Assembly: GCF_010868145.1 (NCBI RefSeq)
Contig: NZ_JAAGUY010000011.1
Location: 1-64,000 of the forward strand
DNA length: 64,000 nucleotides
Source: Nocardia cyriacigeorgica
GTDB taxonomy: Bacteria; Actinomycetota; Actinomycetes; Mycobacteriales; Mycobacteriaceae
Direction of reading: 5' to 3'
Positions 35,545 through 44,145 of this stretch are shown one piece after another. The notes below the pieces were generated by a model. That model was not told the DNA's origin. It saw only the letters and a program-made list of their open reading frames with translations, and did no database searches. The position numbers and the translations under genes were made by a program. Numbering within the stretch: the first letter of the stretch is position 1; the number at the start of each line of letters is the position of its first letter.

Positions 35545-36231
35545 TCAATCGTCGCGCAGCCCATCTCCGTTGAGGTCCGACGGGTCGTGATCCAAACCGC
35601 TGTGGCCGCGTGGCCTGTCTCTGTCAGTCGAGTCATCGTCTGGCGGGTCAGGGACATAGTCCCATTCCGGGATGTCGGAGTTCGGGACCGCAGCTCCCGC
35701 CGCACCGCCGATCAGGAACCCTGCGGCACCACCGACACCGAACCCGATCAGTGCGGTGATCGGGAAGAGGACAACGGTCAGCATCCCGAGCACCAGGCCG
35801 ATAACTCCACCGGCAAGGGCGCCGATGACCATGCCGACGCCTTGGCCTGCTTCGATGCCGCGTTGCCGGGGGGAGATCTGCCGCCAGTGCCCGATGGGCT
35901 CAGCGGTGAGCGTGGTCCCCGAGGCGTCGACGCTGGTAGCGAGTGACACCTCGCCGCTGGTTGTGGAAAGGCGCATCGGGAAACTGGCGATGACGGCCCC
36001 GGTGCTGTCGACGATGTTCACGCTGTTACTGGCACGCTGGAACGAACCACCGGTCACCGTTGCGGTAACGACCGCGCCGTCGCGGCTGACACGATATCCG
36101 ACACCGTGATCGGTACCTTCGACACAGCTCGGCACAGTCGGCGAGGGCTGCTCGGCATGGACTGCACCGGAGGCGGCCACGGTCGATGTGATGGCGATCA
36201 GCGACGCCGCGGCGTGCCTTCGAATTTTCAT
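35545..36231 (-). CDS. Exported protein with glycine-rich membrane segment
   Basis: A 228-residue protein. Signal peptide MKIRRHAAASLIAITSTVAASGAVHA at residues 1-26; a beta-rich region (YRVSRDGAVVTATVTGGSFQRA...VSLATSVDASGTTLTAEPIG); then a glycine-rich hydrophobic region (GVGMVIGALAGGVIGLVLGMLTVVLFPITALIGFGVGGAAGFLIGGAAGAA) and an acidic tail. The layout resembles Nocardia exported proteins of unknown function (DUF8020-like). A remnant of a similar C-terminus is at 40171-40372. Confidence 0.7.
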   Translation of the reverse strand: MKIRRHAAASLIAITSTVAASGAVHAEQPSPTVPSCVEGTDHGVGYRVSRDGAVVTATVTGGSFQRASNSVNIVDSTGAVIASFPMRLSTTSGEVSLATSVDASGTTLTAEPIGHWRQISPRQRGIEAGQGVGMVIGALAGGVIGLVLGMLTVVLFPITALIGFGVGGAAGFLIGGAAGAAVPNSDIPEWDYVPDPPDDDSTDRDRPRGHSGLDHDPSDLNGDGLRDD

Positions 36232-36535
36232 GTTGTCCTTGGATTGTGGGGTAGCTATGCGAACCTGCGTGCGACGGTTGAGGACACTGCCTGCCGCAAT
36301 CTCCACAAGATCGCCGCACGAGATGATCGAAGCTACAAGCCGCTCCGCCGGTCAAAGGGTTTCGTCACATCGAAGGAACGTGACGAAACCCTTGACTGTC
36401 CGAGTAACAGACGCGCGCTACGGAGTGGGCGAAAAGTGCTGAATGCCACTGTCTCTCGGACCTTCCCCGGTAACTGTTGGCGCGTCGTCCTCTGCTCTTC
36501 CCACTGGAACTCGTCGGAATGCGCCGCTGGGGGAG
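36232..36535. other. Gap carrying a strong hairpin
   Basis: No plausible gene. Contains the 17-bp-stem hairpin at 36351-36396 and otherwise nothing recognised. Confidence 0.5.
36351..36396. terminator. Long stem-loop, probable terminator
   Basis: Left arm GTCAAAGGGTTTCGTCAC (36351-36368) pairs with GTGACGAAACCCTTGAC (36380-36396) with one bulged A and an 11-nt loop. There is no U-tract, as is common for high-GC bacteria. It lies 140 nt after the stop of the leftward DUF6463-like gene. A tandem operator made of GTGACGAAACC halves is an alternative reading. Confidence 0.5.
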
Positions 36536-36982
36536 TTACGACGGGTTCAACTCTCGGTCCAGCGCTACCCGCCGAGTATCCATTCGCGCTGCCACAATGA
36601 TCAGCACGCCGGCAACGACGCCTGCGAAGAATGGCGAGGGGACCAGAAGGACGCCTCCCAACAGGCACCACGCCGCTACACCCCAGCCGAACCAAGCGGG
36701 CACCGCGACCCCGCGGCCGGTGAGATACCAAGTCATGCAGCCCAACAGGATCAAAGGCACGGCAAAACTTCCCGGCCCGGCCCAGAAGGTGACGTCATTC
36801 TGCAGGGTCGGCACGGTCTGCACCTCGTCCCCAAGCTCGAGCGGGACAGCCGCCCACATCCCCTGGTTCACCCATTCGGTGATCCCTGCCCAATCGGTCA
36901 GCGCGAGAAGTATCAGGTGCCCTGTCGCCACGAAGATCATGATGCCGCTCGCCCAACGGAGTAGCGTTCGTCCAGTGTTCAT
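36536..36982 (-). CDS. DUF6463-like small membrane protein
   Basis: A 148-residue protein with four helices (LLRWASGIMIFVATGHLILLAL; FAVPLILLGCMTWYLTG; VPAWFGWGVAAWCLLGGVLLV; SPFFAGVVAGVLIIVAA). The N-terminal GRTLLRWASGIMIFVATGHL and middle WAGPGSFAVPLILLG resemble DUF6463 membrane proteins of unknown role. AGGAGG precedes ATG 36982. Operators C and D lie about 290 nt upstream on its promoter side. Confidence 0.65.
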   Translation of the reverse strand: MNTGRTLLRWASGIMIFVATGHLILLALTDWAGITEWVNQGMWAAVPLELGDEVQTVPTLQNDVTFWAGPGSFAVPLILLGCMTWYLTGRGVAVPAWFGWGVAAWCLLGGVLLVPSPFFAGVVAGVLIIVAARMDTRRVALDRELNPS

Positions 36983-37271
36983 TGTTTCCTCCTGATGCGC
37001 GCTGACACGCGACATGATCGCGGTTGATTCCGGTTCTGGCGCAATGTCTGGCCAGCGCTTGTTGAGATGATGAAGTATCGAAAATGACATGATCGATGGC
37101 CATGTCGCTCCGAGTGGACGCGTCCGTTCAGCGTGAGGGACCGACTTTCGCAGTGCATGTCTGCCCTGGTTCCCCTCCAGTTCAGGTGTTCGGCGGTGTC
37201 TGGGGCTGCATCGTTGGCGTGCCTGAAGATTTCGCAGGCTTCGCGGTTTGACGCATCGGTCACCTCTCATT

Positions 37272-37310
37272 TGTACGGCACCGTATAACTCGAATATACG
37301 GTAGCGTATA
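37272..37310. promoter_or_regulatory. TATACG operators C and D
   Basis: C: TGTACGGCACCGTATA (37272-37287). D: TATACGGTAGCGTATA (37295-37310). Both match TATACG-N4-CGTATA, C with one mismatch, and their centres are 23 bp apart. The nearest intact gene is the DUF6463-like gene to the left. Confidence 0.65.
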
Positions 37311-38440
37311 AGTCGTAGGTCATCAATGCGAGCGGCCCGATCCGCAGTGTGGCCTGCCTGACAAGCTGTTGCCGATCGGTTGACGTCCCGACGTCGACTA
37401 TTTCCGATCCGGCCGGCTCGGGACGCGTCGGCAGGATCATCTCGGCGGCCGTGCCATTCTGCAATGGTGAGCCGGCGGCCGGGTTTGCCACCAGCCGTTC
37501 TTGTCCGATTCAGTTCCCCGCCTCCGCTAGGCGTCGTCCAGGGTGGGACTTGTGGCCCGGTGATATGTGCGAAAGCCTGCGGGGCGATATGGGCAATCGC
37601 ACCTACCTCTGTCCATGGGACGGCCGGCCAGGCCCATCCAGGTCAGGCACCGAAGAGGTCTCCCTTTTCCCGCAGGATGCTTCCAATCTCGGCACGAATC
37701 ATATTTTTCTGGAGGATGATGTCAGCCTCACGCTGAACGATGCGCAATCATCAGCCCTCCTAGTGAATCCGCCCGCTGGCTCGTCGGTGAAGGTGCTTCG
37801 CGGCTGGCGTGCGACTTCTCGCCTCATCTATCGATGCGGCACTGCGGATTCGGTGTAAGGTCTTGTTTGTACGGTGCCGTATATCGGCTCTGGAGGTCGC
37901 GACGAGGCGGTCGAGCGCAAGTTGGAAGAGTCGTCGACACCCTTGCGTATGTCGCATATGGAGCGTCACGCGGCGCGGATCTTGGTGGAGGCGATGTGCC
38001 GAGCATCTCCGGTGATGTTGCAGCCCTGCGCAAGTGCGATCTGAGGAGTCGAGTGTGAGGGACGAACCGACGCGGGCCGCATCGCGATATCCGGCGGGGT
38101 CCGCGGCGCAGAGCTGTTGTCCGGCCGGGGCCGCGATTGCCGAACTGGTGCCGGGCGAAGGTGCCGACATCAGCGAGCCCACCGTCGGCGCAGGCTCCTG
38201 GGTCCAGCTCGTTCTCCTGTCGTTCTCGACCTTTGTGTATGTCACATTCGAGCTGAGAACCACCAGCAGCGTCAACACGCAGATCACACCGACGTACACC
38301 CATCGCGGACCGCTCCCGATCGATTGCCCGGGCGGCGAAGACTCGACCGAACACGACAGACGGTCACGACCGGCCGGCATCGTCCACCACAACCCGACCG
38401 CCACTACCGCCGTGAGGCAGGCGATAGTCGCCGCAGTGCG
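37311..38440. other. Accessory region of decayed sequence
   Basis: No clearly intact gene. Minus-strand pieces look protein-like (for example READIILQKNMIRAEIGSILREKGDLFGA followed by a stop, around 37650-37740) but lack a recognisable whole. Operator E lies at 37868-37883. A low-confidence two-helix frame covers the right half. Confidence 0.4.
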
Positions 38441-38443
38441 CAT
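37760..38443 (-). CDS. Possible two-helix membrane protein, uncertain
   Basis: ATG 38443 opens a frame whose first 75 residues hold two clean helices (TAATIACLTAVVAVGLWWTM; WVYVGVICVLTLLVVLSSNVTYTKV). The remainder becomes Arg/His-rich and unlike a protein. The start coincides with the break where an MFS remnant begins on the other strand, so the 5' part may have been replaced. Probably a small membrane protein gene with a decayed 3' end. Confidence 0.3.
   Translation of the reverse strand: MRTAATIACLTAVVAVGLWWTMPAGRDRLSCSVESSPPGQSIGSGPRWVYVGVICVLTLLVVLSSNVTYTKVENDRRTSWTQEPAPTVGSLMSAPSPGTSSAIAAPAGQQLCAADPAGYRDAARVGSSLTLDSSDRTCAGLQHHRRCSAHRLHQDPRRVTLHMRHTQGCRRLFQLALDRLVATSRADIRHRTNKTLHRIRSAASIDEARSRTPAAKHLHRRASGRIH
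37868..37883. promoter_or_regulatory. TATACG operator E
   Basis: TGTACGGTGCCGTATA, one mismatch to TATACG-N4-CGTATA. No intact gene follows on either side, so it may be a relic of a lost target. Confidence 0.55.
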
Positions 38444-38947
38444 TTCGCCAGCTACACATATTTCGGTCCGATTGTCGTCGAGGCGCTGGGCGGCGATGCC
38501 CCGATTGCGTTCTACCTGCTCTTGTTCGGCGCTTCCGGGCTTGCGGGCGTCGTGCTCGTCGGTCGCTTCAACGATCGATGGCCACAACGATCGACAGAGG
38601 TGACTGTCGGGATACTCGCGCTGTCTGCGCTGGGAGTCATGATCACGCTGGCGCACGCTCCTCGCGTTGTCGAGTACGGCTTGCTCGCCGTAACAGTGGT
38701 GGCATGGGGCGCTGCGACAGCAGCGGTTGCGCCGGTATTTCAGTCGGCCATCATCCGAGTGGCAGGAGCGGAACGGGAACGGGCCTCGGCGTTCTATGTG
38801 ACCTGTTTCCAGATCGGTATCGCCTCCGGTGCTGCGATCGGAGCAGTTCTGCTCGGAGTTTCCATCATGTGGTTGCCAGTGGGCACATTACTGTGTGCAG
38901 TGGCCACCCTTGTCGGCGTCGTCTGCTCGAAGGCGGCGTTCGGCTGA
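38441..38947 (+). pseudogene. MFS transporter C-terminal half
   Basis: The frame reads HFASYTYFGPIVVEALGGDAPIAFYLLLFGASGLAGVVLVGRFNDRWPQRSTEVTVG, then four more helices ending at a stop. This is the second half (helices 7-12) of a 12-helix sugar-efflux/AraJ-type MFS protein. The first half is missing: sequence left of 38441 encodes unrelated frames. Non-functional remnant. Confidence 0.7.
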
Positions 38948-39250
38948 CGGTGAGTGCCGTCGCGCAGGAACATCAGGATGCCGGCCGTCATACCTGCTTC
39001 ATCGGCAAGACTGTCCCGATCGTGGCGACAGCCGGCATGCCGTCGCTCGCAGCCGCTTTCACACGATGGTCGACAATAGCGGCGCCGGCACCGACTCCGC
39101 GGAATTGCGGCGGCGTCACGATCATCTGTAGGTATCGGTGCGGGAATCGCGGTGGATGGTGCGCCGCGACCGCCGCGGTCATCGCGGCGAGGCAGCGGAA
39201 CGGATGCAGCGCAATGGCATCGAGCGGTGCGCTTGCCTCCGTATCCACGT
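38940..39250 (-). pseudogene. GNAT acetyltransferase remnant
   Basis: The minus-strand segment HRYLQMIVTPPQFRGVGAGAAIVDHRVKAAASDGMPAVATIGTVLPMKQV contains the acetyl-CoA loop (V-x-P-x-x-R-G-x-G-x-G variant) of GNAT enzymes and ends at a stop at 38988. A plausible continuation (AGILMFLRDGTHRQ) lies in another frame, showing a frameshift. Confidence 0.6.
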
Positions 39251-39287
39251 TGTGACCGCGATGTACCGCGCCTCACCCTTCGTCATC

Positions 39288-39303
39288 TATACGAAGCCGT
39301 ATA
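39288..39303. promoter_or_regulatory. TATACG operator F
   Basis: TATACGAAGCCGTATA, full match to TATACG-N4-CGTATA, upstream of the second DUF2867 gene. Confidence 0.7.
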
Positions 39304-39321
39304 GATCTGTTAGTCTGCTGA

Positions 39322-39337
39322 TATACGCTACCGTATA
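39322..39337. promoter_or_regulatory. TATACG operator G
   Basis: TATACGCTACCGTATA, full match, 117 nt upstream of the DUF2867 copy 2 start. Its centre is 34 bp from that of F, nearly the same spacing as the A-B pair (33 bp). Confidence 0.7.
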
Positions 39338-39454
39338 TCAGATGGAAGTAGGTAGATGACGGTGGGTTTCACATGCTTTCACCCGCGTGTGGCAGCGGTT
39401 GGACGAACGCATACGGCGCCACTTCGTCACGTGATCGCCTGGTAGGAGGCCGAC

Positions 39455-40057
39455 ATGGGTAAGCAACTTCGAAATGCTGCGCATACATCGCGCGCGTGGC
39501 GAATCCATGAGATCGCCGTCGGGTTCCGGCTCGAAAACGCCTGGGCAATCCAGATACCCGGCGCAGGCCCCAACGACTTCGGACCGGTGCTCGACACTCT
39601 GTTCCCTCTGGAGAGAACGGACGATCCCTTCGCCAGTGCGCCCGCTCCGCTGCGAATTCTTCTCGCCATCCGTCAGTATCTCGGTCGGTTGTTTCGGTGG
39701 GACCCGTCAGAGCCGAGTGATGGTGCTCGGGGGTTGCTCCGCGATCATCTGCCGAGCGATCTCCGCGACACTGCGACCAACCGGAGCTTCGCGATGATGA
39801 CCTCGGTGTATGAACTCGATGACGAATGCGCGTTCGAATTCATCAATAACACCGTCCACGGTGTCATGCACATGGGCTGGGTACCCACGGCGGCCGGCGG
39901 GTACGAACTCCACATGGCGGAGATAACAAAGCCCAAAGGTCGACTCGGACGCCTGTATATGACCGCGATCGCGCCATTTCGCCGCACTCTCGCTGTCCCT
40001 GCGCTGCTCCGACAGTGGGAGCGACGCTTCGACGCGCCGCAGCCGACCCGTCGGTGA
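39455..40057 (+). CDS. DUF2867 family protein, copy 2
   Basis: A 200-residue paralogue of the protein at 32923-33501. HTSRAWRIHEIAVGFRLENAWAIQIPGAGPNDF and NNTVHGVMHMGWVPTAAGGYELHMAEITKPKGRLGRLYMTAIAPFRRTLAVPALL align along the whole length with copy 1. TAGGAGG lies 5 nt before ATG 39455. Operators F and G sit upstream, so both paralogues are likely controlled by one TetR protein. No partner hydrolase follows this copy. Confidence 0.75.
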   Translation: MGKQLRNAAHTSRAWRIHEIAVGFRLENAWAIQIPGAGPNDFGPVLDTLFPLERTDDPFASAPAPLRILLAIRQYLGRLFRWDPSEPSDGARGLLRDHLPSDLRDTATNRSFAMMTSVYELDDECAFEFINNTVHGVMHMGWVPTAAGGYELHMAEITKPKGRLGRLYMTAIAPFRRTLAVPALLRQWERRFDAPQPTRR

Positions 40058-40170
40058 CGTCGATCTTTCGCGGCACCGGCCTTCCCACCGCATCGAACTC
40101 AGCCTCGACGTACACGGCCGGCGCACGGACGTAGAAGCCGCCGGCGATCCCGGCATCGATCGCGTCGCGA

Positions 40171-40372
40171 TCAGATCTCGCCCGCGGCATGCAGCGTGTT
40201 GTACATCTCGACGGCGCTGGCGACCCCCACCGGGATCCCGAGTGCCGCGCCGCCCACCACTGCGCCGATACCGGCTCCGAGGCTGGCTCCGATGATGCAT
40301 CCGAACGCCGCCGCCGGTGCGGCGACCGGACCCACCGGCAGACGTCGTTCACCGGTGAATCCCGCCGCCGAA
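40171..40372 (-). pseudogene. Remnant of a glycine-zipper exported protein
   Basis: The minus-strand frame GFTGERRLPVGPVAAPAAAFGCIIGASLGAGIGAVVGGAALGIPVGVASAVEMYNTLHAAGEI ends in a stop at 40171. It has the glycine-rich hydrophobic C-terminus seen in exported Nocardia proteins such as that at 35545-36231, but its signal peptide and front part are missing. Confidence 0.45.
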
Positions 40373-40382
40373 GAGTGCCGGA

Positions 40383-41213
40383 TCAGGCGACGACGGCCAG
40401 CAATGCCGTCGCCGCGTCGGCCAGCTCCGGGTCGCCGTCGATATCGACGCGGCGGCGTGCCTCGTCGATCGAGATTCCCCGGCTGCCCAATCGCCACAGC
40501 GTGTCCTGGTCCATCCGCACCGACGCGGCGGACCGCCGCACCGACTCGCTGACGAGATCCCATCCGGCGCCGTCGGACACGGCCATCCAGCAGCCCCCGG
40601 CCGGACCGGTGAGCTCGACCCGCACCGCTGTGCCCTGCGGGCGCACCACATCGCGCAAAGCGAACGGCAGGGCATGCAGGAATGTGACGAGCACCGGCCG
40701 GATCATCTCTACCTCGTCGGAACCGGGCCGGGACACCGCATCGCGGATTTGTTGTTGATGGACCCAGAATTCGGTGTACTCACGAGCGATATCGAGCCAC
40801 GCCGGGCTCGTGTGTGGGCCCACCCACGATACGTCGAGATGCGCAGGGCCGGCGAGATCGGTTTCCGTCCACACCAGGTCCAGCTGTGGGCCAAGGTGGG
40901 CCAGCAGATCGATCAGCACGTGCGGGCTGCACTGTCTCATCGCGCGAACGAACTCACCGTTGATGCGTGCCAGATAGGTCGGCAGCGTGTCGTCATCTTC
41001 GAACACCGCACCACCGTATTCGTCCCGGCTGCCGGAGATGCGTCGCAGGTAGTCGTTGACGATATGCGCTGTCACATCGTGGACATCCCAGCCTGGACAT
41101 ACAGTCGGCTTCGACCAGTCGTCCACATCCAACGACCGCAGCAGGTCGAGTAGCGCCTGCCGCTCGAGCGGAAACAAGGGGCGAGTATCGAGTGGAATCA
41201 CATCCTCAGTCAA
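40383..41213 (-). CDS. Maleylpyruvate isomerase-family mycothiol-dependent protein
   Basis: A 276-residue protein with an N-terminal MDMPI domain (PLFPLERQALLDLLRSLDVDDWSKPTVCPGWDVHDVTAHIVNDYLRRI). The W-x-x-P-T-x-C-P-G-W-x-V-x-D-V-x-x-H pattern holds metal- or thiol-binding His residues, with further His at EYTEFWVHQQQIRDA. Members use mycothiol, the actinobacterial thiol, for isomerisation or conjugation. Intact in a region otherwise full of remnants. Substrate unknown. Confidence 0.85.
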   Translation of the reverse strand: MTEDVIPLDTRPLFPLERQALLDLLRSLDVDDWSKPTVCPGWDVHDVTAHIVNDYLRRISGSRDEYGGAVFEDDDTLPTYLARINGEFVRAMRQCSPHVLIDLLAHLGPQLDLVWTETDLAGPAHLDVSWVGPHTSPAWLDIAREYTEFWVHQQQIRDAVSRPGSDEVEMIRPVLVTFLHALPFALRDVVRPQGTAVRVELTGPAGGCWMAVSDGAGWDLVSESVRRSAASVRMDQDTLWRLGSRGISIDEARRRVDIDGDPELADAATALLAVVA

Positions 41214-41558
41214 CCGTTCGATCCCCGCCGATGCCAGCGAGTTTCGACCTCTCGAGTTGCCGGGTGACCGACCTCGGGATCCGATCCTCGGCAGCTATCG
41301 AACAGTCCCAAACCATCCGTGCCGTCTGCGGCATCAACCCATTGACCAGCCAGATCCTGCCAAGAGATTGACGCAAGACATCGGTGTCGCGGGCCTACTC
41401 CGCATTCCCAGCCAATTCTTCGTACAACCCTTCCAGAGCAGCGTGGTCGTGCTCGGTGACGATGTGCGCAGCGGCGAACCAGCGTGCATACTCGGCGATC
41501 TCGGACAGCCGCCGGTCCAGCGCGAACAGCTGCCCGGATCATTGGCCGTTGTCTACGC
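41214..41558. other. Gap with a C-terminal gene fragment
   Basis: No intact gene. On the minus strand, about 41415-41557 reads FALDRRLSEIAEYARWFAAAHIVTEHDHAALEGLYEELAGNAE then stop, a protein-like helical C-terminus whose upstream part is gone. I do not recognise its family. Confidence 0.4.
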
Positions 41559-41969
41559 CTACGGCGCAAGAGGTCCTTGCAGCGATTCGTGGTAGTGGAT
41601 TCCCTTCCAACCGTCGTCGGTGCGATGCGCGATCAGCGTGTTGCGGCCGCGCACGATGAACGTCTCGGTCCCTCCGGTTGTCTCACCCTCGATGTGGAAG
41701 GAAAAGAACGCGTAAGCAACGCGTTCGATGATATCGATCCGCAAGTCGGAGACAGTCATGAAGTGCACTTCACGGATGTCCCGGAAAACGCGATCGAAGT
41801 ATTGGTCGATCGCGGCTTTGCCCACGATCGGTCGGGCCGATTCGGAGGGGCAGTACACGGTTTCGTACTCGGGGTCCCATATCGATTGGAGTGTGCTGGC
41901 GTCCCGTCTTGCCCACCCGTTCTGATATGCCTCGATCAGTGCGGCAACATCTTCGGTCTCGTTCGTCAT
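41559..41969 (-). CDS. SnoaL-like/NTF2-fold protein (SgcJ-EcaC type)
   Basis: A 136-residue protein: DVAALIEAYQNGWARRDASTLQSIWDPEYETVYCPSESARPIVGKAAIDQYFDRVFRD, then HFMTVSDLRIDIIERVAYAFFSFHIEGETTGGTETFIVRGRNTLIAHRTDDGWKGIHYHES. This is the standard NTF2-like layout of SgcJ/EcaC-type proteins: helix, WDP strand, GxxAI helix, four long strands. Function uncertain. Looks intact. Confidence 0.75.
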   Translation of the reverse strand: MTNETEDVAALIEAYQNGWARRDASTLQSIWDPEYETVYCPSESARPIVGKAAIDQYFDRVFRDIREVHFMTVSDLRIDIIERVAYAFFSFHIEGETTGGTETFIVRGRNTLIAHRTDDGWKGIHYHESLQGPLAP

Positions 41970-42268
41970 CAGCACGACGCTAGAATGTCAAGCCCGCTCG
42001 AGGTCAAGTCGTTGCCGTCGCCAGGGCCGCTGTCTCGTCCGGCGATACGTCGTGCTCCTCGCTATAGGTGGGGTCACCTCGGAGTCCCGCCAAGTCTTTC
42101 ACGCATATGTTTCCGATACCCGACGGAGTGGCTGGTGGGACAGGTGGAACCGGATGGTTCCACCTGTCCCCGCGCACGGCGCTCATGGGGGAGGGGGCCG
42201 TCGCCACGACGTCGGATGAGGCGATCGCGCCGGGGTGTGATGGCCGGGCGAACCGCCGGACATGGGTG
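41970..42268. other. Gap with a strong hairpin
   Basis: No gene recognised apart from the out-of-frame tail of the AraC pseudogene on the right. Contains the 15-bp-stem hairpin at 42137-42170. Confidence 0.45.
42137..42170. terminator. Perfect 15-bp stem-loop, probable terminator
   Basis: GGGACAGGTGGAACC (42137-42151), loop GGAT, then GGTTCCACCTGTCCC (42156-42170). A very stable hairpin without U-tract, downstream of the leftward AraC remnant. Confidence 0.5.
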
Positions 42269-43012
42269 TCACCGATCTGAAACCGGAGTGCTTGGCGATC
42301 TGGAGTATGGAGTCCTTGATGTTGGGGTCTTCGAGTCGTCGGCGTGGTCAGCGATGTGGGCGCGGACTCCGCGGCCGAGCGGGTCGCCCTGACCGAGGTG
42401 GCGGCTCGGTTGTACGCGCAGCGCAAGGGTCAGGAGTTCGATGAGATGAGTTGTGACGGCGACGAACTCTGGCCCGTTCATCATGTTGGCACGGTGTACG
42501 AGGGTTCCGGCCATGACCGAGACGGCTGACAGGGTGCCACGCCATTGTTCTGCGGCAATGGGCGCCCCCCGTAGGAGAATGGTACTTATTTCTTCGTGTG
42601 GGAACGTAAGTAGCCGGATCCTGGCCGGATCGGAGTGCGCGAACGTCAGTGGGCGAGCCATGGAAATTACTCCTAGGCTGCCTCGCTTCAACATGATCTG
42701 TGTGTCCATTTGATCGACTACGACGTCGCCGATCATCGGAATGATCAGGCCAACGCGATCGCCGAAATCAGTGGACTTCAGATGTTGCGTAGTTCGCTGG
42801 TAGGTAATGGGCTCAGACTCGAACTCCACCATCTGGTGCTCGTCGAACCTGGCCACTCGCGTGGACCCGCGGAAATCGCCTTTGTCACTGGGGAACACAT
42901 AGGACAGCGGACCTTGGTTGCCGGTGACGTGGTCGATCCAGCTTTCGGCTCGGCTGTGTAGCGGCACGTCGGCTGTTCTCAGCGCGTCGAGATGGTATGT
43001 CGCCTCCGACAC
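42269..43012 (-). pseudogene. AraC-family regulator, frameshifted in the HTH
   Basis: The N-terminal about 230 residues form an AraC_binding_2-type sensor domain (DVPLHSRAESWIDHVTG...FRGSTRVARFDEHQMVEFESEPITYQRTTQHL). At RAHIADHADD, where the DNA-binding domain should begin, the frame shifts: the expected continuation (LEDPNIKDSILQIAKHSGFRSV) is readable only in another frame and then also stops resembling AraC. The DNA-binding domain is therefore lost. An expressed sensor-only protein cannot be excluded. Confidence 0.65.
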
Positions 43013-43285
43013 GGGTACCCCTCCTCGTTCGCAAATCAGTATGTGTGTTCGCGAATCAAGCTGTGCTGCTCGATATTAATTGTCAGCATATTGCACCTCG
43101 CGTCGGTGCGACGTGCGACCGCAACCGATGCCACGTTGCGAACAGCGGCGGGGGTGCCGGAGCGGAGGTGAGTGCGGTGCTCGACCTGCTCGCCAGCGAA
43201 ATCGACACGCTTCCGATAGTCTCGACGCCTGTCTCCGATACGTGGATTGCGTCTCGTTCATGGGTGACTGTCCAGCGTTGTCCCT

Positions 43286-43540
43286 GTGGTATCAGAAGTC
43301 TCCGGCCTCGTCAGTGGATCCACCCATCGCATCACCTTGACTCAGCGTGTCGCCGATCCTGTCATCTGGGGAGTACACGGTCGGCCGGACGTTTCGCTGG
43401 TCGACTACCTGCGGCTTTCCATTTTCTGGGGTGGGATGCCGGGATGGTCGTTCGATCCTGATCATGTACCCGCCGCCCTCGCCGGGCTACGGACCCGCCC
43501 CGGTTTCCGACTGGTCCACGATGGCGCGGCGGCCATGACC
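43286..43540 (+). pseudogene. Possible SMI1/KNR4 (SUKH) remnant
   Basis: The frame ITLTQRVADPVIWGVHGRPDVSLVDYLRLSIFWGGMPGWSFDPDHVPAALAGLRTRPGFRLV resembles the C-terminal VDYLR...FxWGGFPG segment of SMI1/KNR4-type immunity proteins. No N-terminal domain can be found in frame. Weak, by-eye assignment. Confidence 0.3.
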
Positions 43541-43572
43541 ATGCGGGTGCCAGAACGATGTTCGCGTGGTGG

Positions 43573-44145
43573 TCAGTCGGCACGGAGTCGCGCATGGAGG
43601 TGCATGTCGTGGCGCCCGTCGCTGTGGCGGCCGGCGGCTCGCATGGTGCCTTCGAGGAGATATCCGCATTTGCTCGCGACCCGGCACGATTGCGGATTAT
43701 GAATCGAGTGGGTGAGTTCGATCCGTTCGAAGCCGATGTCGTCGAACGCCCACTGGGTCACCAGGTTCGCCGCGCGCGGTGCGATGGCGCGGCCGCGCCA
43801 TTCCGGCGTGGTCCAATAGGCGATCTCGGTGACGCCTTCGGCGAGATCGGTCTTGCGAAGACCGATGCGCCCGGCCAAGTCGCTACCACAGGTAATCGCC
43901 CATTGGGCGTTACCAGCGGACCAGACCGACCGCCAGCGTTCGATCCAATCCCTGACCTGTCCGACGGATTCGGCTGTGCGCACGTGCCAGCGTTGGATTG
44001 CCTCGTCCTGGAACGCGACGAAAACAGCCTCGGCATCCGATGGAATCCACGGACGCACAACCATGCCGCCGTCGCCGACCAACACCGGCTGCACGGCGCT
44101 TGTGAAATGTGCGGCATCAACGGCCGCCGACATCAATTCGGGCAC
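43573..44145 (-). CDS. GNAT family N-acetyltransferase (RimJ/RimL type)
   Basis: A 190-residue acetyltransferase: MVVRPWIPSDAEAVFVAFQDEAIQRWHVR, WAITCGSDLAGRIGLRKTDLAEGVTEIAYWTTPEWRGRAIAPRAANLVTQWAFDDIGFERIELTHSIHNPQSCRVASKCGYLLEGTMRAA. The PEWRGRAIAPRA loop is the acetyl-CoA site and N-x-x-S-x-x-V-x-x-K-x-G-Y is typical of RimJ/RimL-like enzymes. Complete, unlike its neighbours. Confidence 0.85.
   Translation of the reverse strand: MPELMSAAVDAAHFTSAVQPVLVGDGGMVVRPWIPSDAEAVFVAFQDEAIQRWHVRTAESVGQVRDWIERWRSVWSAGNAQWAITCGSDLAGRIGLRKTDLAEGVTEIAYWTTPEWRGRAIAPRAANLVTQWAFDDIGFERIELTHSIHNPQSCRVASKCGYLLEGTMRAAGRHSDGRHDMHLHARLRAD

Noticed and set aside
36983..37263. Small minus-strand gene between the DUF6463-like gene and operator C
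   Set aside because: A frame exists, but its composition is irregular and no homologous pattern or good ribosome site could be seen.
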